Positions 27,501-35,181 are shown, numbered from the stretch's first letter. The stretch: 64,000 nt of DNA from Streptomyces sp. NBC_00443 (GCF_036014175.1 NZ_CP107917.1:8494001-8558000); one strand, 5' to 3'. The notes: a model not told the origin generated them from the letters alone. Made by a program: numbers and translations.

Positions 27501-27577
27501 ACGCCCCCGACGAGGAAGGCTCCGAGAAGCAGGGGGGTGAGCCGTCTTCGGGCGCGGCGGAACAACCGTGGATGCAT
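24569..27577 (-). CDS. Secreted PA14 / sugar-dehydrogenase-like propeller / CBM6 / DUF1080 protein
   Basis: The ATG at 27577 has GGAGG five bases upstream; longer frames reach 27805 but lack a ribosome site. The 1002-residue protein has a signal peptide ending near SAAAP. Domains: PA14 (about 45-170; DNFSAEVSGYLVIPDDGSYT and FRLTSDDGSRL), a beta-propeller like the GSDH family (about 215-600; MDWLPDGRLAITTWGGS, GPGGDIFTTDNQGGW), a CBM6-like domain (about 680-800; EAEEARLTG and VNLRYSNG) and a C-terminal DUF1080 domain (about 815-1002; GNSGIYFQDRYELQILDSFG). DUF1080 proteins include 3-keto-glycoside hydrolases. Together with the downstream dehydrogenase it may process oxidised sugars or glycosides outside the cell. 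Confidence 0.92.
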   Translation of the reverse strand: MHPRLFRRARRRLTPLLLGAFLVGGVWTAPPSAAAPDDIPPQEPGVTLRVFDTQVPLSKLCTLKPGQTPNHDKLMPTVDWSTTGDFGGFADNFSAEVSGYLVIPDDGSYTFRLTSDDGSRLTIDDRTVIDHDGLHGAEPKDGSVQLTAGSHPFRIDYFERGGDQRLALAWKPPSANDFTTVPSEALSTDAGVVRVTAPGRKECESGADSPGDGLPLTDVRPDLTLTDLRPDGFEPQVTGMDWLPDGRLAITTWGGSQTTTGEAYLLDNVTGDTSRDKVTVKKVASGLREPMGIKYVDGSLYVSQKHELTQLVATDRDLVADEYRTVATWPYGGNFHEFAFGLLYRDGYFYVNLSVAINYGGATTTPQPAPGRGTTYKISKKTGKIQPIAGGLRTPNGIGWGPGGDIFTTDNQGGWLPASKLVQIKQDRFFNHYTEPSGPFDDRSVTEPVLWLPQNEIANSPSTPLYLTKGRFAGQMLLGDVTYGGLQRAFLEKVKGQYQGAVFRYTQGLEAGVNRITMGPDGAVYAGGLGADGNWGQEGKLKFGLQKLTPNGGNTFDIKEMRAVPGGFDLEYTQPLSEATAEKLAAHYQAEQWRYTPTSDYGGPKIAEERLNVRSATLADDARTVSLRLDGLKPGRVVHVRSPRPFASTSGETLWSTEAWYTLNALPGKQPPPATLHEAEEARLTGTAGINTDHTGYSGSGFVDGYGTEGKAAATFDVTVPKAGDYDVNLRYSNGPNPFQGTKSLSLYANGQKLRQTKLASTGNWDTWSAQPERVTLRAGKNTIAYRFDSGDSGHVNLDLITVRPHGARVTLFDGTATSLSQWQHTDGRSVEWPLTDEKSMEVCCGDIRTKDAYQDFKLHAEFRVPLLPDDVTGQDRGNSGIYFQDRYELQILDSFGDTTLDTNEAGAIYLKKAPDVNAATAPETWQTYDITFRAARFDADGTKTADARVTVVWNGKKVHDDIAIDGPTGGGHPEGPSAGSIRLQDHGNKVRYRNIWVEPLN

Positions 27578-27790
27578 CGGTCCTCCAGAACGGACCGGAG
27601 GCCGCCGGATCGCACTCCGGTCGAGATACCCACTGCGCGGGGAACGCAGAGGCGGTACTCGTGCGGTTGCGCCGATACCGTAGGGGACTTTTGCCGGGCG
27701 CGTCCATACTTTGTCATCAGCCGGTTCAAAGCCCGATCGGTGAACAGGGGCACTGCACCCGGAGGGTCGGCGTAGACCGACGGAGATCCG

Positions 27791-27844
27791 ATGGAGCGAC
27801 GTCAACTGGAGTGCTTCATCGCGGCCGAGGCGGGCGCCTCAGCT
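27791..27844 (+). pseudogene. Truncated start of a LysR-family regulator
   Basis: ATG 27791 reads MERRQLECFIAAEAG, which matches the conserved first helix of LysR regulators (M..RQL.CF.AVAE.GS). The rest of the HTH and all of the effector domain are missing. The similarity ends at the 3' edge of the opposite-strand gene at 27847. It lies divergently from the PA14/DUF1080 gene, a usual place for a LysR regulator, so the original control gene may have been cut off by a rearrangement. Confidence 0.55.
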
Positions 27845-27846
27845 GG

Positions 27847-28179
27847 TCACAGACCGCCGATCTTGCCAGCCGCGTCACGTACGGAGTCGAGCGCGTCCAC
27901 CAGGGCATTGCGCCGCCTCGCACCCGCCGCTCGGTCCGCCGGCACCAGCCGCGCGGCGGCCTGCACGGCGTAGGCGTCCGGGTTGCCGAAGGCGGTTCGG
28001 GGGTGCTCTCCCGTCTCCGCGCAGTGCGCCGTGACCTCCTCGACCGCCTGGAGCACGACTGGCCGGTCCACGCCCGGCTGCATGGCCAGCCGTACCTGGA
28101 AACGCGCCATCCACTTCTCGCGGTCCTTCTCCTTCTCCTTCTCCTTCGCCTCGTCCGTCGTCCGGTCCTTCTTCGCCAT
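27847..28179 (-). CDS. Small protein with charged N-terminus and HAAS-like helical domain
   Basis: The ATG at 28179 follows GGGAG; 110 residues. The first 25 are almost only Lys, Glu and Asp (MAKKDRTTDEAKEKEKEKDR). Then comes a helical region (RFQVRLAMQPGVDRPVVLQA, AVEEVTAHCAETGEHP, FGNPDAYAVQAAARLVPADR). This resembles the HAAS module, a short helix bundle found at the N-termini of membrane proteins and sensors that pairs with PadR regulators. No PadR gene is adjacent. No signal peptide or membrane helix. Function unknown. Confidence 0.6.
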   Translation of the reverse strand: MAKKDRTTDEAKEKEKEKDREKWMARFQVRLAMQPGVDRPVVLQAVEEVTAHCAETGEHPRTAFGNPDAYAVQAAARLVPADRAAGARRRNALVDALDSVRDAAGKIGGL

Positions 28180-28489
28180 GTGCTCTCCCGGGTGATCTGC
28201 AGCCGTCTGTTGTGGAGTTGGACGGTGAGACATCGAAGCGGGTTGCGTAAGCGGAGGAGCAACTGTTGGACAGCCGGACCGTCCGCGTCGACCTTGAACG
28301 CGCAGACACGACCGGGGCGCCGAATGCCCAAATGGCGGTCAGATCGGAAGGTTCCGGCATGAACGGATCGGGTCCACCAGCCGTATCCTTACCCGATCGA
28401 GGTGCGCATTCGGTCGAATTCCTCGGCCTTCATGGGGTTTGTGCACACGGGTCGTAGGTACTGCGGCCATGGGGGGATGAGAGGCAACC
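28180..28489. other. Intergenic region between divergent small gene and ferric-reductase-like gene
   Basis: About 310 bases without a convincing gene. It must hold the promoters of the flanking divergent genes; I could not identify one with confidence. A weak GTTGC...GCAAC inverted repeat lies near 28233-28265. Confidence 0.4.
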
Positions 28490-29830
28490 ATGACGGCTGC
28501 GAGTAACACGGTGCGTACAGGCACCATGCTTCCGGTGGACGCGGCGCGCTGGGCGATGTGGACGTTCGTCGTTGTCAATGTGGTGATCGTCGAGGTGCTG
28601 TTCCTCAGCGCCGGGTCGGGCAAGAACGGGGTGCTCACGGTCGCCAAGTTCTTCGGCCTGCACGCAGCCTTGCTGCTGTTGTTCCAACTGCTGCTGGTGG
28701 CCCGGCTGCCGTGGCTGGATCGCCGTATCGGGATGGACCGGCTCACGGTGTGGCATCGCTGGGTCGGCTTCACCTTGCTGTGGACCGTCCTCACCCACGC
28801 CACTTTGGTGGTGCTCGGCTACGCGACTCTCGACGACACGTCCATGGGGAAGACGTTCGTCGCACTCAGCGGGGTGCCGGCCTCCCTGCTGGGCATGCTC
28901 GCCGCGACCATCATCGTCGTGATCGCCGTGATCTCCACCCGGGGCCTGCGGCGCCGACTGCGGTACGAGGTCTGGCACGGCCTGCACCTGCTGCTCTACG
29001 TGGCCCTGGGCCTGGCGTTCGTCCACCAGTTGCAGGAGACGACGACGTTCACGTCCTCCGGGTTCGCCACGGCGTACTGGTGGATCCTGTGGCTGTTCGC
29101 CTTCGGCGCGCTGCTGACCGGGCGGCTCGCCGTGCCGCTGTGGCGCAACGCCTACCACGGGTTCCGCGTCGCGGCCGTCGTGCCCGAGTCCCACAATGCG
29201 GTCTCGGTGTACGTCACCGGCCGACACCTCGACAAACTCCCCGCCCGCGCCGGTCAGTTCTGCATCTGGCGGTTTCCCGGGCACAACCATTGGTGGCTGG
29301 CCAACCCCTTCTCCCTGTCGGCGGCGCCCGGCGGACAGGGGCTGCGTCTCACGGCGAAGGCGGTGGGCAGCGCAAGCGCCGGTCTGCGGGATGTCCCGGT
29401 CGGCAGCCGTGCTTTCGTCGAGGGTCCGTACGGTGCGTTCACCTCGTTGCACCGGACCCGGCCCGGCGTCCTGCTGATCGCCGGGGGCGTGGGGATCACG
29501 CCTGTGCGGGCCATGCTGGAGGAGCAGACGACCGGCGACGTCGTCGTGCTGTACCGGGCGCGGAGCGAGGCCGATGCGGTGCTGCTGAACGAGGTGCGGC
29601 ACTTGGTGGCCCTGCGCGGCGGACGGTTGACCTTGCTCACCGGCAGGACCGGCGAGGGCGGCGTCCCGCCGTTCGGCGCGAGCAGCCTGCATCAGCTGGT
29701 CCCCGACATCACCGAACGCGACGTGTACGTCTGCGGCCCGCCCGCGATGACCAGGGCCGTGCTCGGCGGCCTGCGAGAGCTGAGGGTCCCTGCGCGACAG
29801 GTGCACGCCGAGAGGTTCGGTCTGGCCTGA
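28490..29830 (+). CDS. Ferric-reductase-like transmembrane oxidoreductase (FRD/ferredoxin reductase type)
   Basis: A 446-residue protein. The N-terminal half has six membrane helices with paired heme-binding histidines: VWHRWVG, LTHATLV, VWHGLHLLLY and FVHQLQ, as in the cytochrome b-like ferric reductase domain. The C-terminal half is a ferredoxin:NADP reductase fold with the flavin segment HWWLANPFSLSAAPGG, the NAD(P) loop GGVGITPVRAML and a closing VYVCGPPAMT. It probably passes electrons from NADH through FAD and heme across the membrane to iron or an exported partner. The FMN-binding protein that often follows in Streptomyces is absent; decayed genes take its place. Confidence 0.92.
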   Translation: MTAASNTVRTGTMLPVDAARWAMWTFVVVNVVIVEVLFLSAGSGKNGVLTVAKFFGLHAALLLLFQLLLVARLPWLDRRIGMDRLTVWHRWVGFTLLWTVLTHATLVVLGYATLDDTSMGKTFVALSGVPASLLGMLAATIIVVIAVISTRGLRRRLRYEVWHGLHLLLYVALGLAFVHQLQETTTFTSSGFATAYWWILWLFAFGALLTGRLAVPLWRNAYHGFRVAAVVPESHNAVSVYVTGRHLDKLPARAGQFCIWRFPGHNHWWLANPFSLSAAPGGQGLRLTAKAVGSASAGLRDVPVGSRAFVEGPYGAFTSLHRTRPGVLLIAGGVGITPVRAMLEEQTTGDVVVLYRARSEADAVLLNEVRHLVALRGGRLTLLTGRTGEGGVPPFGASSLHQLVPDITERDVYVCGPPAMTRAVLGGLRELRVPARQVHAERFGLA

Positions 29831-30137
29831 CCGGGAAATGGGGCCGACGTCGGGGCCGCCCGTGCTCGACATCCCCGTACGGCTCGTTCCTCTCGCGCTC
29901 GCCGTCCAGGACGGGGTCCAGGACGGAGCCGACATGGTCGCCTGCGTCGATCTGCTGCACCACGAACCGCACCGGCTGGATGGAGCACTGCAGGGCGAAC
30001 CCCACGAGGCAGCCCGCCCGCTCGTACGGCCCACGCGGACCCGATCGGGACCGGTGGTGCTGGTTGGACCTCTGGTGCGCGGGCACTCGGGCCATGGCCG
30101 CCGGACAAACCGGTCGAGAAACCCCTGGAGGCCTCCG

Positions 30138-30374
30138 TGGCCCTTCGTACTCGCCGACGGCAGCCGGTATGCCGAGTGCGTGGTGGGAACCTCGCGGCAC
30201 GGCCCGGTTCGCGGGCAGTGGCCGCACCTGGATGCGGCGATCCGCTACGAGGTCCGGCTCGGCCCGGTCCGGCTGGTCCGCGAGACGGTCGTCCGCCGCT
30301 GCGAGGCAGGCGTCTGCCTGGAGCTGGAGGCCCATGCCGGTGACCCACCGCGACCACACGAGGCCAAGCGCTGA
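30138..30374 (+). pseudogene. Remnant of an SRPBCC-family protein
   Basis: About 79 codons read ADGSRYAECVVGTSRHGPVR, GQWPHLDAAIRYEVRLGP and ETVVRRCEAGVCLELEAHAG. These match the central part of SRPBCC (START-like) proteins that are usually encoded beside short-chain dehydrogenases in Streptomyces. The N-terminal strand and the final helix are missing: upstream of 30138 the frame resembles nothing, and the end runs into the start region of the SDR gene. About 300 bases (29831-30137) have no recognisable gene. A decayed neighbour gene is the best reading. Confidence 0.5.
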
Positions 30375-30396
30375 CCACGGAAGAACGGGGGCAGCC

Positions 30397-31277
30397 ATGC
30401 GCAGCAGCCCGCTCGCCGGCCGTACGGTCGCCGTCACCGGCGCTGCCCGCGGTCTGGGCGCGGCGCTGTCCCGCGAGATCGCCCGGCGCGGCGCCCGGGT
30501 GGCGCTGCTCGGCCACGAGAAGGCAGCCCTGGAGGCGATGGCGGAGTCCCTGCCGGGCCCGGCGCTGGCCGTCGAGGTCGACGTCACCGACCCCGTCGCC
30601 CTGGTCGCCGCGGCCCGCACGGTGCGGGCCGGACTCGGACGCCCCTCCGCCGTGGTGGCGAACGCGGGCATCGCCGAGGGCGGCCCGTTCCTCGCCTCGG
30701 ACCCGGCGGCCTGGCGCCGCGTCATCGACGTCAACCTCACCGGCAGCGCCCACACGGCCCGCGCGTTCCTGCCGGATCTCTTCGACACAGCGGGGTACTT
30801 CCTCCAGATCGCCTCGCTGGCATCGATCGGCGCCGTCCCCCTGATGAGTTCCTACTGCGCCTCCAAGGCGGGGGCCGAGGCCTTTGCGCACGCTCTGCGG
30901 GCGGAGGTGGCGCACCGGGGGTCGCCGTGGGCATCGCCTATATCAACTGGACGGACACCGACATGATCCGCGACGCCGACCAGTACGCGGCCCTGCGCGA
31001 CCTGCGCGCCCACATGCCCCCGCCGGTTCGCCGGGTGCACCACGTGGAAGCGGTCGCCGCCCGCCTGGTGAGGGGCCTGGAACGCCGCCGTACAGCCGTG
31101 TACGCCCCCAAGTGGCTGCGTCTGACCCAGCCGGTGCGCGCGGCGCTGCCACCCATCGTGCTGCGCGTGTCGCGCCGCGAACTGCCCCGCATGGAGGCGG
31201 CGCACCCCTTCGAGTACACCGGGCCACTCGGCGCGGGCGGCCTCGCCGACCAAGCGGCGTCCGGGCGCAATCCATGA
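30397..31277 (+). pseudogene. Short-chain dehydrogenase/reductase with a single-base frameshift
   Basis: ATG 30397 opens a Rossmann enzyme with TGAARGLGAAL (cofactor glycine motif), NAGIAEGGPFL, a Ser in QIASLASIG and the YCASKAGAEAFA catalytic Tyr/Lys pair. After EVAHRG the frame is lost at a run of five G (30917-30921); restoring a sixth G gives VAVGIAYINWTDTDM and continues to the stop at 31277. The repaired protein is 293 residues, the normal size of this classical SDR group. The substrate is unknown. It could be a base-calling error at the G-run rather than a real mutation. Confidence 0.8.
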
Positions 31278-31311
31278 CGCCACGACCGGCACGGGGAAGC
31301 GAGAGATCACC

Positions 31312-31578
31312 ATGGCGAAGAAGGCGAAGAGCGCAAAGGGGACGAGCGGCGGAGACAAGGGCAAGCAACTCACCCAGGGCGACGAGGTCACCTGGAACAG
31401 CCACGGCAGCACCACGGAAGGCACGGTCGAGCGGAGGATCACCCGACGCACCGAGGCCGCCGGCCGCACCGTGCACGCCTCGCCCGAGGATCCGCAGTAC
31501 GAGGTACGCAGCGCCCGGTCCGGCAGGTCGGCCGTACACAAGCCGTCCGCACTGCGCAGGAAGCGAACCGGTGACTGA
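31312..31578 (+). CDS. DUF2945 / HVA1-type small Tudor-like protein
   Basis: An 88-residue basic protein: a Lys-rich N-terminal 20 residues (MAKKAKSAKGTSGGDKGK), then QGDEVTWNSHGSTTEGTVER, RITRRTEAAGRTVHASPEDP and YEVRSARSGRSAVHKPSALR. These strands match DUF2945 (hypervirulence-associated HVA1 domain), a small SH3- or Tudor-like fold. Its function is unknown; such genes often belong to stress or osmotic regulons in actinobacteria. It starts 34 bases after the broken SDR gene. Confidence 0.85.
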   Translation: MAKKAKSAKGTSGGDKGKQLTQGDEVTWNSHGSTTEGTVERRITRRTEAAGRTVHASPEDPQYEVRSARSGRSAVHKPSALRRKRTGD

Positions 31579-31703
31579 TGCAGACGTTCCTGCCCCACCC
31601 CGACGTCCGGCAGGAGGGGTGAGACCACGAGGCCGGGGTAACCGCGTTTGTACGAAGGCCCTATTGCAAGGGTGTTGTCGTCGAGCGTCTCAGGAGGACA
31701 GCC

Positions 31704-31853
31704 GTGCCAGGCATGTTGGACAAGATCAAGCAGTTCAGCAGGAGCCCGCAGGGGCGACGTGCCGTGGAGGAGGTACGCCGCGCCTCTGCCGACCCGCGCC
31801 GCCGGGCCCAGGCCCAGCGGTTGCTCGGCAAGCTGCGGGGGCGGCGCCGCTGA
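31704..31853 (+). CDS. Small basic protein (49 residues)
   Basis: GTG 31704 has a near-perfect AGGAGGA five bases upstream. The 49-residue product is helical and very basic: MLDKIKQFSRSPQGRRAVEE, then RRASADPRRRAQAQRLLGKL and GRRR. No membrane helix or signal peptide. The motif KIKQFSRSPQGRR..EEVRR recurs in short, unstudied Streptomyces proteins, often near stress genes (from memory). The strong ribosome site and the uniform amphipathic pattern argue that it is translated. A DNA- or RNA-binding role is possible but unproven. Confidence 0.7.
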   Translation: MPGMLDKIKQFSRSPQGRRAVEEVRRASADPRRRAQAQRLLGKLRGRRR

Positions 31854-32103
31854 AGCGCCTGGTGTGCTTCTCCGGGCGCCGCGCCGATGGCCGGCCCGGC
31901 TGTCCGCTGAAGGGCGCCGGGCGAAGCGGGAGAGCGCATCGTGTCGGCGCCTGTTCGGTGCGTCGAGCCGTCCGCACGAGGGCCGCGTGAGCCATTGGGG
32001 TGCACTGTCAGTGGCAGGCGCAACAATGCGGTCCAGCAAGATCGACATTGGGTCCGGAACGAGGCGTGCGCTGTCCGTCCTCCACCCTGGAAAGGCCGTA
32101 CAG

Positions 32104-32571
32104 ATGCCCCTCGCGACCTCCCGCGCCTCGATTTCCGTCGCGGACGCCGACCCCGCGGCCATCACAGTTCACCCTGCGCGCCGCGGCGAGCGCGACCGTG
32201 CCGGGCGGGCGGCACGTACGGACCTCGCCGACTTGAGCGCACCATTCCAACTGCCCCCACCCAGACCCACGGTGGCGCTCGACGCCCTCGCGTCCGAGGT
32301 GCTGCGCATCGTGTCCGACTCCCGCACGCCCGTCTTCGTGACCGTCCACGAGGGTGGACGAATCCGCTACGGCTACTGGCGCCCGGTCGACTCCGCCACA
32401 GGCCGAGGCGGCTGCTACGTCGCTCTGCCCACCGACGTGTGCGAAAGGCTGCGCTCCGGCGGACGCATCGAAATGGGCGAGCCCATCAACGATCCGTCCA
32501 AGACCACCTACCGGATCCGGCCTGCCCGTACTCGGACGAAGACGGGACGCCAAGAAGGCAGTGCAGCCTGA
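32104..32571 (+). CDS. Hypothetical protein with ASEVLRIV-type helical domain (155 residues)
   Basis: ATG 32104 has GGAAAGG eight bases upstream; the frame is open further left but without support. The first 60 residues are low in structure; residues about 60-145 form a compact domain (ALASEVLRIVSDSRTPVFVT, GGRIRYGYWRPVDSATGRGG, YVALPTDVCERLRSGGRIEM, GEPINDPSKTTYRIRPAR). The pattern of short beta strands with a central YGYWRPV is consistent across the domain. I do not recognise the family. It follows the small basic protein gene by 250 bases in which I see no gene. Confidence 0.65.
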   Translation: MPLATSRASISVADADPAAITVHPARRGERDRAGRAARTDLADLSAPFQLPPPRPTVALDALASEVLRIVSDSRTPVFVTVHEGGRIRYGYWRPVDSATGRGGCYVALPTDVCERLRSGGRIEMGEPINDPSKTTYRIRPARTRTKTGRQEGSAA

Positions 32572-33129
32572 GTGGCTGAAGGGCTCGCACGGTCCGTCGC
32601 CGCACCCCGAGACTGCATCGACCCGGGGGCCGGCGCGCCACCCGACATGACGCAGTTCGATCGTCGCGGTGGAAGAGGCCAAGTCATTGTCGACGGCAGC
32701 CAGTTCGGACCAGGTCCGTCCGTCCCGTGAGGTCCGGATGGCCCCGACGGTCCGCTTCCCGTCCGGGAGGTTCGCCGCGCCCACGCCGATCAGCGTTCCG
32801 CCGGCGTCCACCACGCCCGACAGCCGCTGCTCGGTGAGCGGTACGGCGGTCGGATCCGGGAGCTGACCCGTCCTGAAACGACCGGTCCGCTGCTAAGCGT
32901 CGTCGGAGCTCCGCGGATTCCCGCAGGCGGCGGTCTTCCGCGGCCCAGCACCTGCGGGCCGGCCTGCTCCAAGCCCCCTTCCGCACAGGCGGCTTCACCG
33001 GCCCGGTACGCCCTTGTTGCGCAAGGAGCGGTTCTCGATCTGAGCGGTCCCAGTCGGGGCCGTCCTCTCGACAACATGCCGATCCACAACGGGAGATGAG
33101 CAACAGAGCCCCCTTGCTATGGTGCGCCG
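32572..33129. other. Gene-poor stretch with a decayed fragment
   Basis: No intact gene. The minus strand between about 32640 and 32880 carries a protein-like fragment, listed separately. The rest (32572-32639 and 32881-33129) shows nothing I can name. Confidence 0.5.
32640..32880 (-). pseudogene. Fragment of a repeat protein (BNR-like segment)
   Basis: Read leftwards, the frame gives LTEQRLSGVVDAGGTLIGVG, AANLPDGKRTVGAIRTSRDG and RTWSELAAVDND. The SRDGRTW segment resembles the Asp-box (S.DG..W) of BNR/sialidase-type propeller blades and of other secreted propellers. About 80 codons are readable without a start codon, signal peptide or further blades. It is probably the remainder of a larger gene lost by deletion. 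Confidence 0.35.
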
Positions 33130-33564
33130 ATGTCATCGATCAAGCAGTTCCAAGTGACCTTCGACTGCGCGGAACCTGAGCGTGTCGCTCGCTTTTGGTG
33201 CGAGGTGCTGGGGTACGTCCTCCCGAAGCCGCCGGAGGGCTTCGCCAATTGGGACGATTTCAACCGCTCGCTGCCTCCTGAGGATCAGGGTGCATGGGCC
33301 GCCTGCAGTGACCCCACAGGTGTCGGCCCGCGACTGTTCTTTCAGCGCGTCCCGGAAGGGAAGGCCGTCAAGAACCGGGTGCATCTTGACGTGCGGGTCG
33401 GCACCGGACTCGTAGGCGAAGAGCGCCTCGCCGCGCTTGAGGCCGAGTGCGCACGACTGATCCCGCTCGGCGCAGTACGCGTGCAGCTACTGCCTGCCGA
33501 TGACGAGAACGAGTCGTGCATCGCGATGCAGGATGTCGAGGGCAACGAGTTCTGTCTCGACTGA
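33130..33564 (+). CDS. VOC/glyoxalase-like protein
   Basis: A 144-residue protein of the vicinal oxygen chelate superfamily in its single-gene, two-module form. The N-terminal unit reads FQVTFDCAEPERVARFWCEV; the C-terminal unit ends VEGNEFCLD, the usual closing motif. FFQRVPEGKAVKNRVHLDVR lies in the centre. Members bind divalent metal through spaced Glu and His residues, but this subgroup has no settled substrate. An intact counterpart of the broken gene at 10535. It lies just upstream of the MFS operator with its own start. Confidence 0.88.
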   Translation: MSSIKQFQVTFDCAEPERVARFWCEVLGYVLPKPPEGFANWDDFNRSLPPEDQGAWAACSDPTGVGPRLFFQRVPEGKAVKNRVHLDVRVGTGLVGEERLAALEAECARLIPLGAVRVQLLPADDENESCIAMQDVEGNEFCLD

Positions 33565-33610
33565 GCACCCTCCGAGACGGCGAGGTGGGGAGGCGGCCAG
33601 AAATTGCCGC

Positions 33611-33640
33611 TTGGGTGAATGGCTATTCACCAGCTATGGT
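33611..33640 (+). promoter_or_regulatory. Putative promoter of the MFS-TetR operon, overlapped by the operator
   Basis: TTGGGT (33611-33616) and TATGGT (33635-33640) are separated by 18 bases, a reasonable sigma-HrdB arrangement. The spacer and -10 region lie within the palindromic operator, which would allow the TetR protein to block polymerase binding. Confidence 0.5.
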
Positions 33641-33655
33641 GAATAGCCATTCACC
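33614..33655 (+). promoter_or_regulatory. Nested perfect palindrome, TetR operator of the MFS exporter operon
   Basis: GGTGAATGGCTATTCACC (33614-33631) and GGTGAATAGCCATTCACC (33638-33655) are exact reverse complements separated by AGCTAT. Each arm is itself a near palindrome (GGTGAAT...ATTCACC). This gives two adjacent half-operators, as expected for a TetR dimer pair. It sits 35 bases before the MFS start. Confidence 0.85.
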
Positions 33656-33690
33656 TGCTGCCTCGCCAGTCGCTGCCCGCTGGAGTGCCG

Positions 33691-35181
33691 ATGGATCAGA
33701 CCGCCGCGATACGCAAGCCGCCCTGCGTGAGCACCCTCCGAGACCGGCTGACCGTGCCGGTGCTCGCGTTCGGCGGCATCCTCATGGCCGTCATGCAGAC
33801 CGTGGTCGTTCCCCTGCTGCCCGACCTGCCCCGGCTGACCGGCGCCTCGGCGGGCACGGTCTCGTGGATGGTCACGGCCACCCTGCTGTCCGGCGCCGTC
33901 CTCACCCCGGTGCTGGGTCGGGCCGGCGACATGTACGGCAAGCGGCGGGTCCTGATGGCGGCTCTGGGGCTGATGACCCTGGGCTCGGTCGTGTGTGCTC
34001 TGACCTCCGACATCGGCGTGCTGATCGCCGCCCGGACGCTGTCCGGAGCGGCCGCCGCGGTCGTCCCGCTGTCCATCAGCATTCTGCGCGACGAGCTGCC
34101 GCCGGAGCGCCGGGGATCGGCCGTGGCGCTGATGAGTGCCACCGTCGGCATCGGCGCCGCACTGGGCCTGCCGCTGGCAGCCGTGATCGTGCAGTACGCG
34201 AACTGGCACACCATGTTCTGGGTGACCAGCGCCCTCGGCGTGGCGGGCGTGACGCTGGTCTGGTGGGCGGTGCGGGAATCGCCGGTGCGACAGCCGGGCC
34301 GGTTCGACGTTTCCGGTGCGCTGGGCCTGGCCGTCGGGCTGGTGTGCCTGCTGCTGGGGGTGTCTCAGGGCGGGCAGTGGGGCTGGGGCAGCGCGCGGGT
34401 CGTGGGCCTGTTCGCCGGGGCCGTCGTCGTGCTCGCCCTGTGGTGCGGGCAGCAGCTGCGGACCAAGGAGCCGTTGGTGGACCTGCGGCTGGTGGCGGAG
34501 CCCAGGGTCGGCCTGTCCCATGTGGCTGCCCTGCTTGCCGGTTTCGCGTTCTACGCCAACACCCTGGTCACCGCCCAGCTGGTGCAGGCACCCAAGACCA
34601 CCGGGTACGGACTGGGGCTGTCGATCGTCGCCACCGGCCTGTGTCTGCTGCCCAGTGGTGTCGTCATGCTCCTGCTGTCGCCCGTCTCCGCCCGGATCTC
34701 CGCCGCGCGCGGGCCGCGTGTCACGCTCGCGCTCGGGGCCGCGGTGATCGCCGCCGGATACGCGGTCCGTATCGCCGACAGTCGCGACCTGTGGATGATC
34801 ATCACGGGCGCCACGATCGTCGCCACCGGGACCACCCTCGCCTACTCGGCGCTGCCCACGCTCATCCTGCGAGCCGTGCCTGCCGAGCAGACCGCCTCCG
34901 CCAACGGCGTCAACGTGCTGATGCGGACGATCGGCCAGGCCGGCTCCAGCGCGGCCGTGGCCGCCGTCCTCGTACACCACACCGGCGTGGTCGGTGGAGC
35001 ACCCGTGCCCACCCTCCACGGCTACCAGCTGGCCTTCGCGACAGCGGGCGTGGTCGCCCTCGGAGCCGCGGCCGCAGCGCTCTGCATCCCCGGCGATCCC
35101 GCACGAGCGGTCACGCAAGGGCCGGAGCGAACCGGCGACAACCCCCGGGGCGCGCGCGACGAGGCGATGGAGGGAGCATGA
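33691..35181 (+). CDS. MFS drug exporter, DHA2 (14-helix) type
   Basis: The ATG at 33691 is preceded by GGAG; a GTG two codons earlier is also possible. The 496-residue protein has about 14 membrane helices. Motif A-like GRAGDMYGKRRVL lies between helices 2 and 3, and motif C-like GIGAALGLPLAAVI in helix 5. Such proteins export drugs, antiseptics or natural products by proton antiport. Its stop overlaps the TetR start (ATGA), so repressor and pump are made from one mRNA. The substrate is probably the inducer of that repressor. Confidence 0.93.
   Translation: MDQTAAIRKPPCVSTLRDRLTVPVLAFGGILMAVMQTVVVPLLPDLPRLTGASAGTVSWMVTATLLSGAVLTPVLGRAGDMYGKRRVLMAALGLMTLGSVVCALTSDIGVLIAARTLSGAAAAVVPLSISILRDELPPERRGSAVALMSATVGIGAALGLPLAAVIVQYANWHTMFWVTSALGVAGVTLVWWAVRESPVRQPGRFDVSGALGLAVGLVCLLLGVSQGGQWGWGSARVVGLFAGAVVVLALWCGQQLRTKEPLVDLRLVAEPRVGLSHVAALLAGFAFYANTLVTAQLVQAPKTTGYGLGLSIVATGLCLLPSGVVMLLLSPVSARISAARGPRVTLALGAAVIAAGYAVRIADSRDLWMIITGATIVATGTTLAYSALPTLILRAVPAEQTASANGVNVLMRTIGQAGSSAAVAAVLVHHTGVVGGAPVPTLHGYQLAFATAGVVALGAAAAALCIPGDPARAVTQGPERTGDNPRGARDEAMEGA

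Noticed and set aside
28558..30966. An 800-residue plus-strand frame through the ferric-reductase gene
   Set aside because: Only its last part (from 30397) is a real gene, the SDR; the rest is a shadow of the reductase in another frame.
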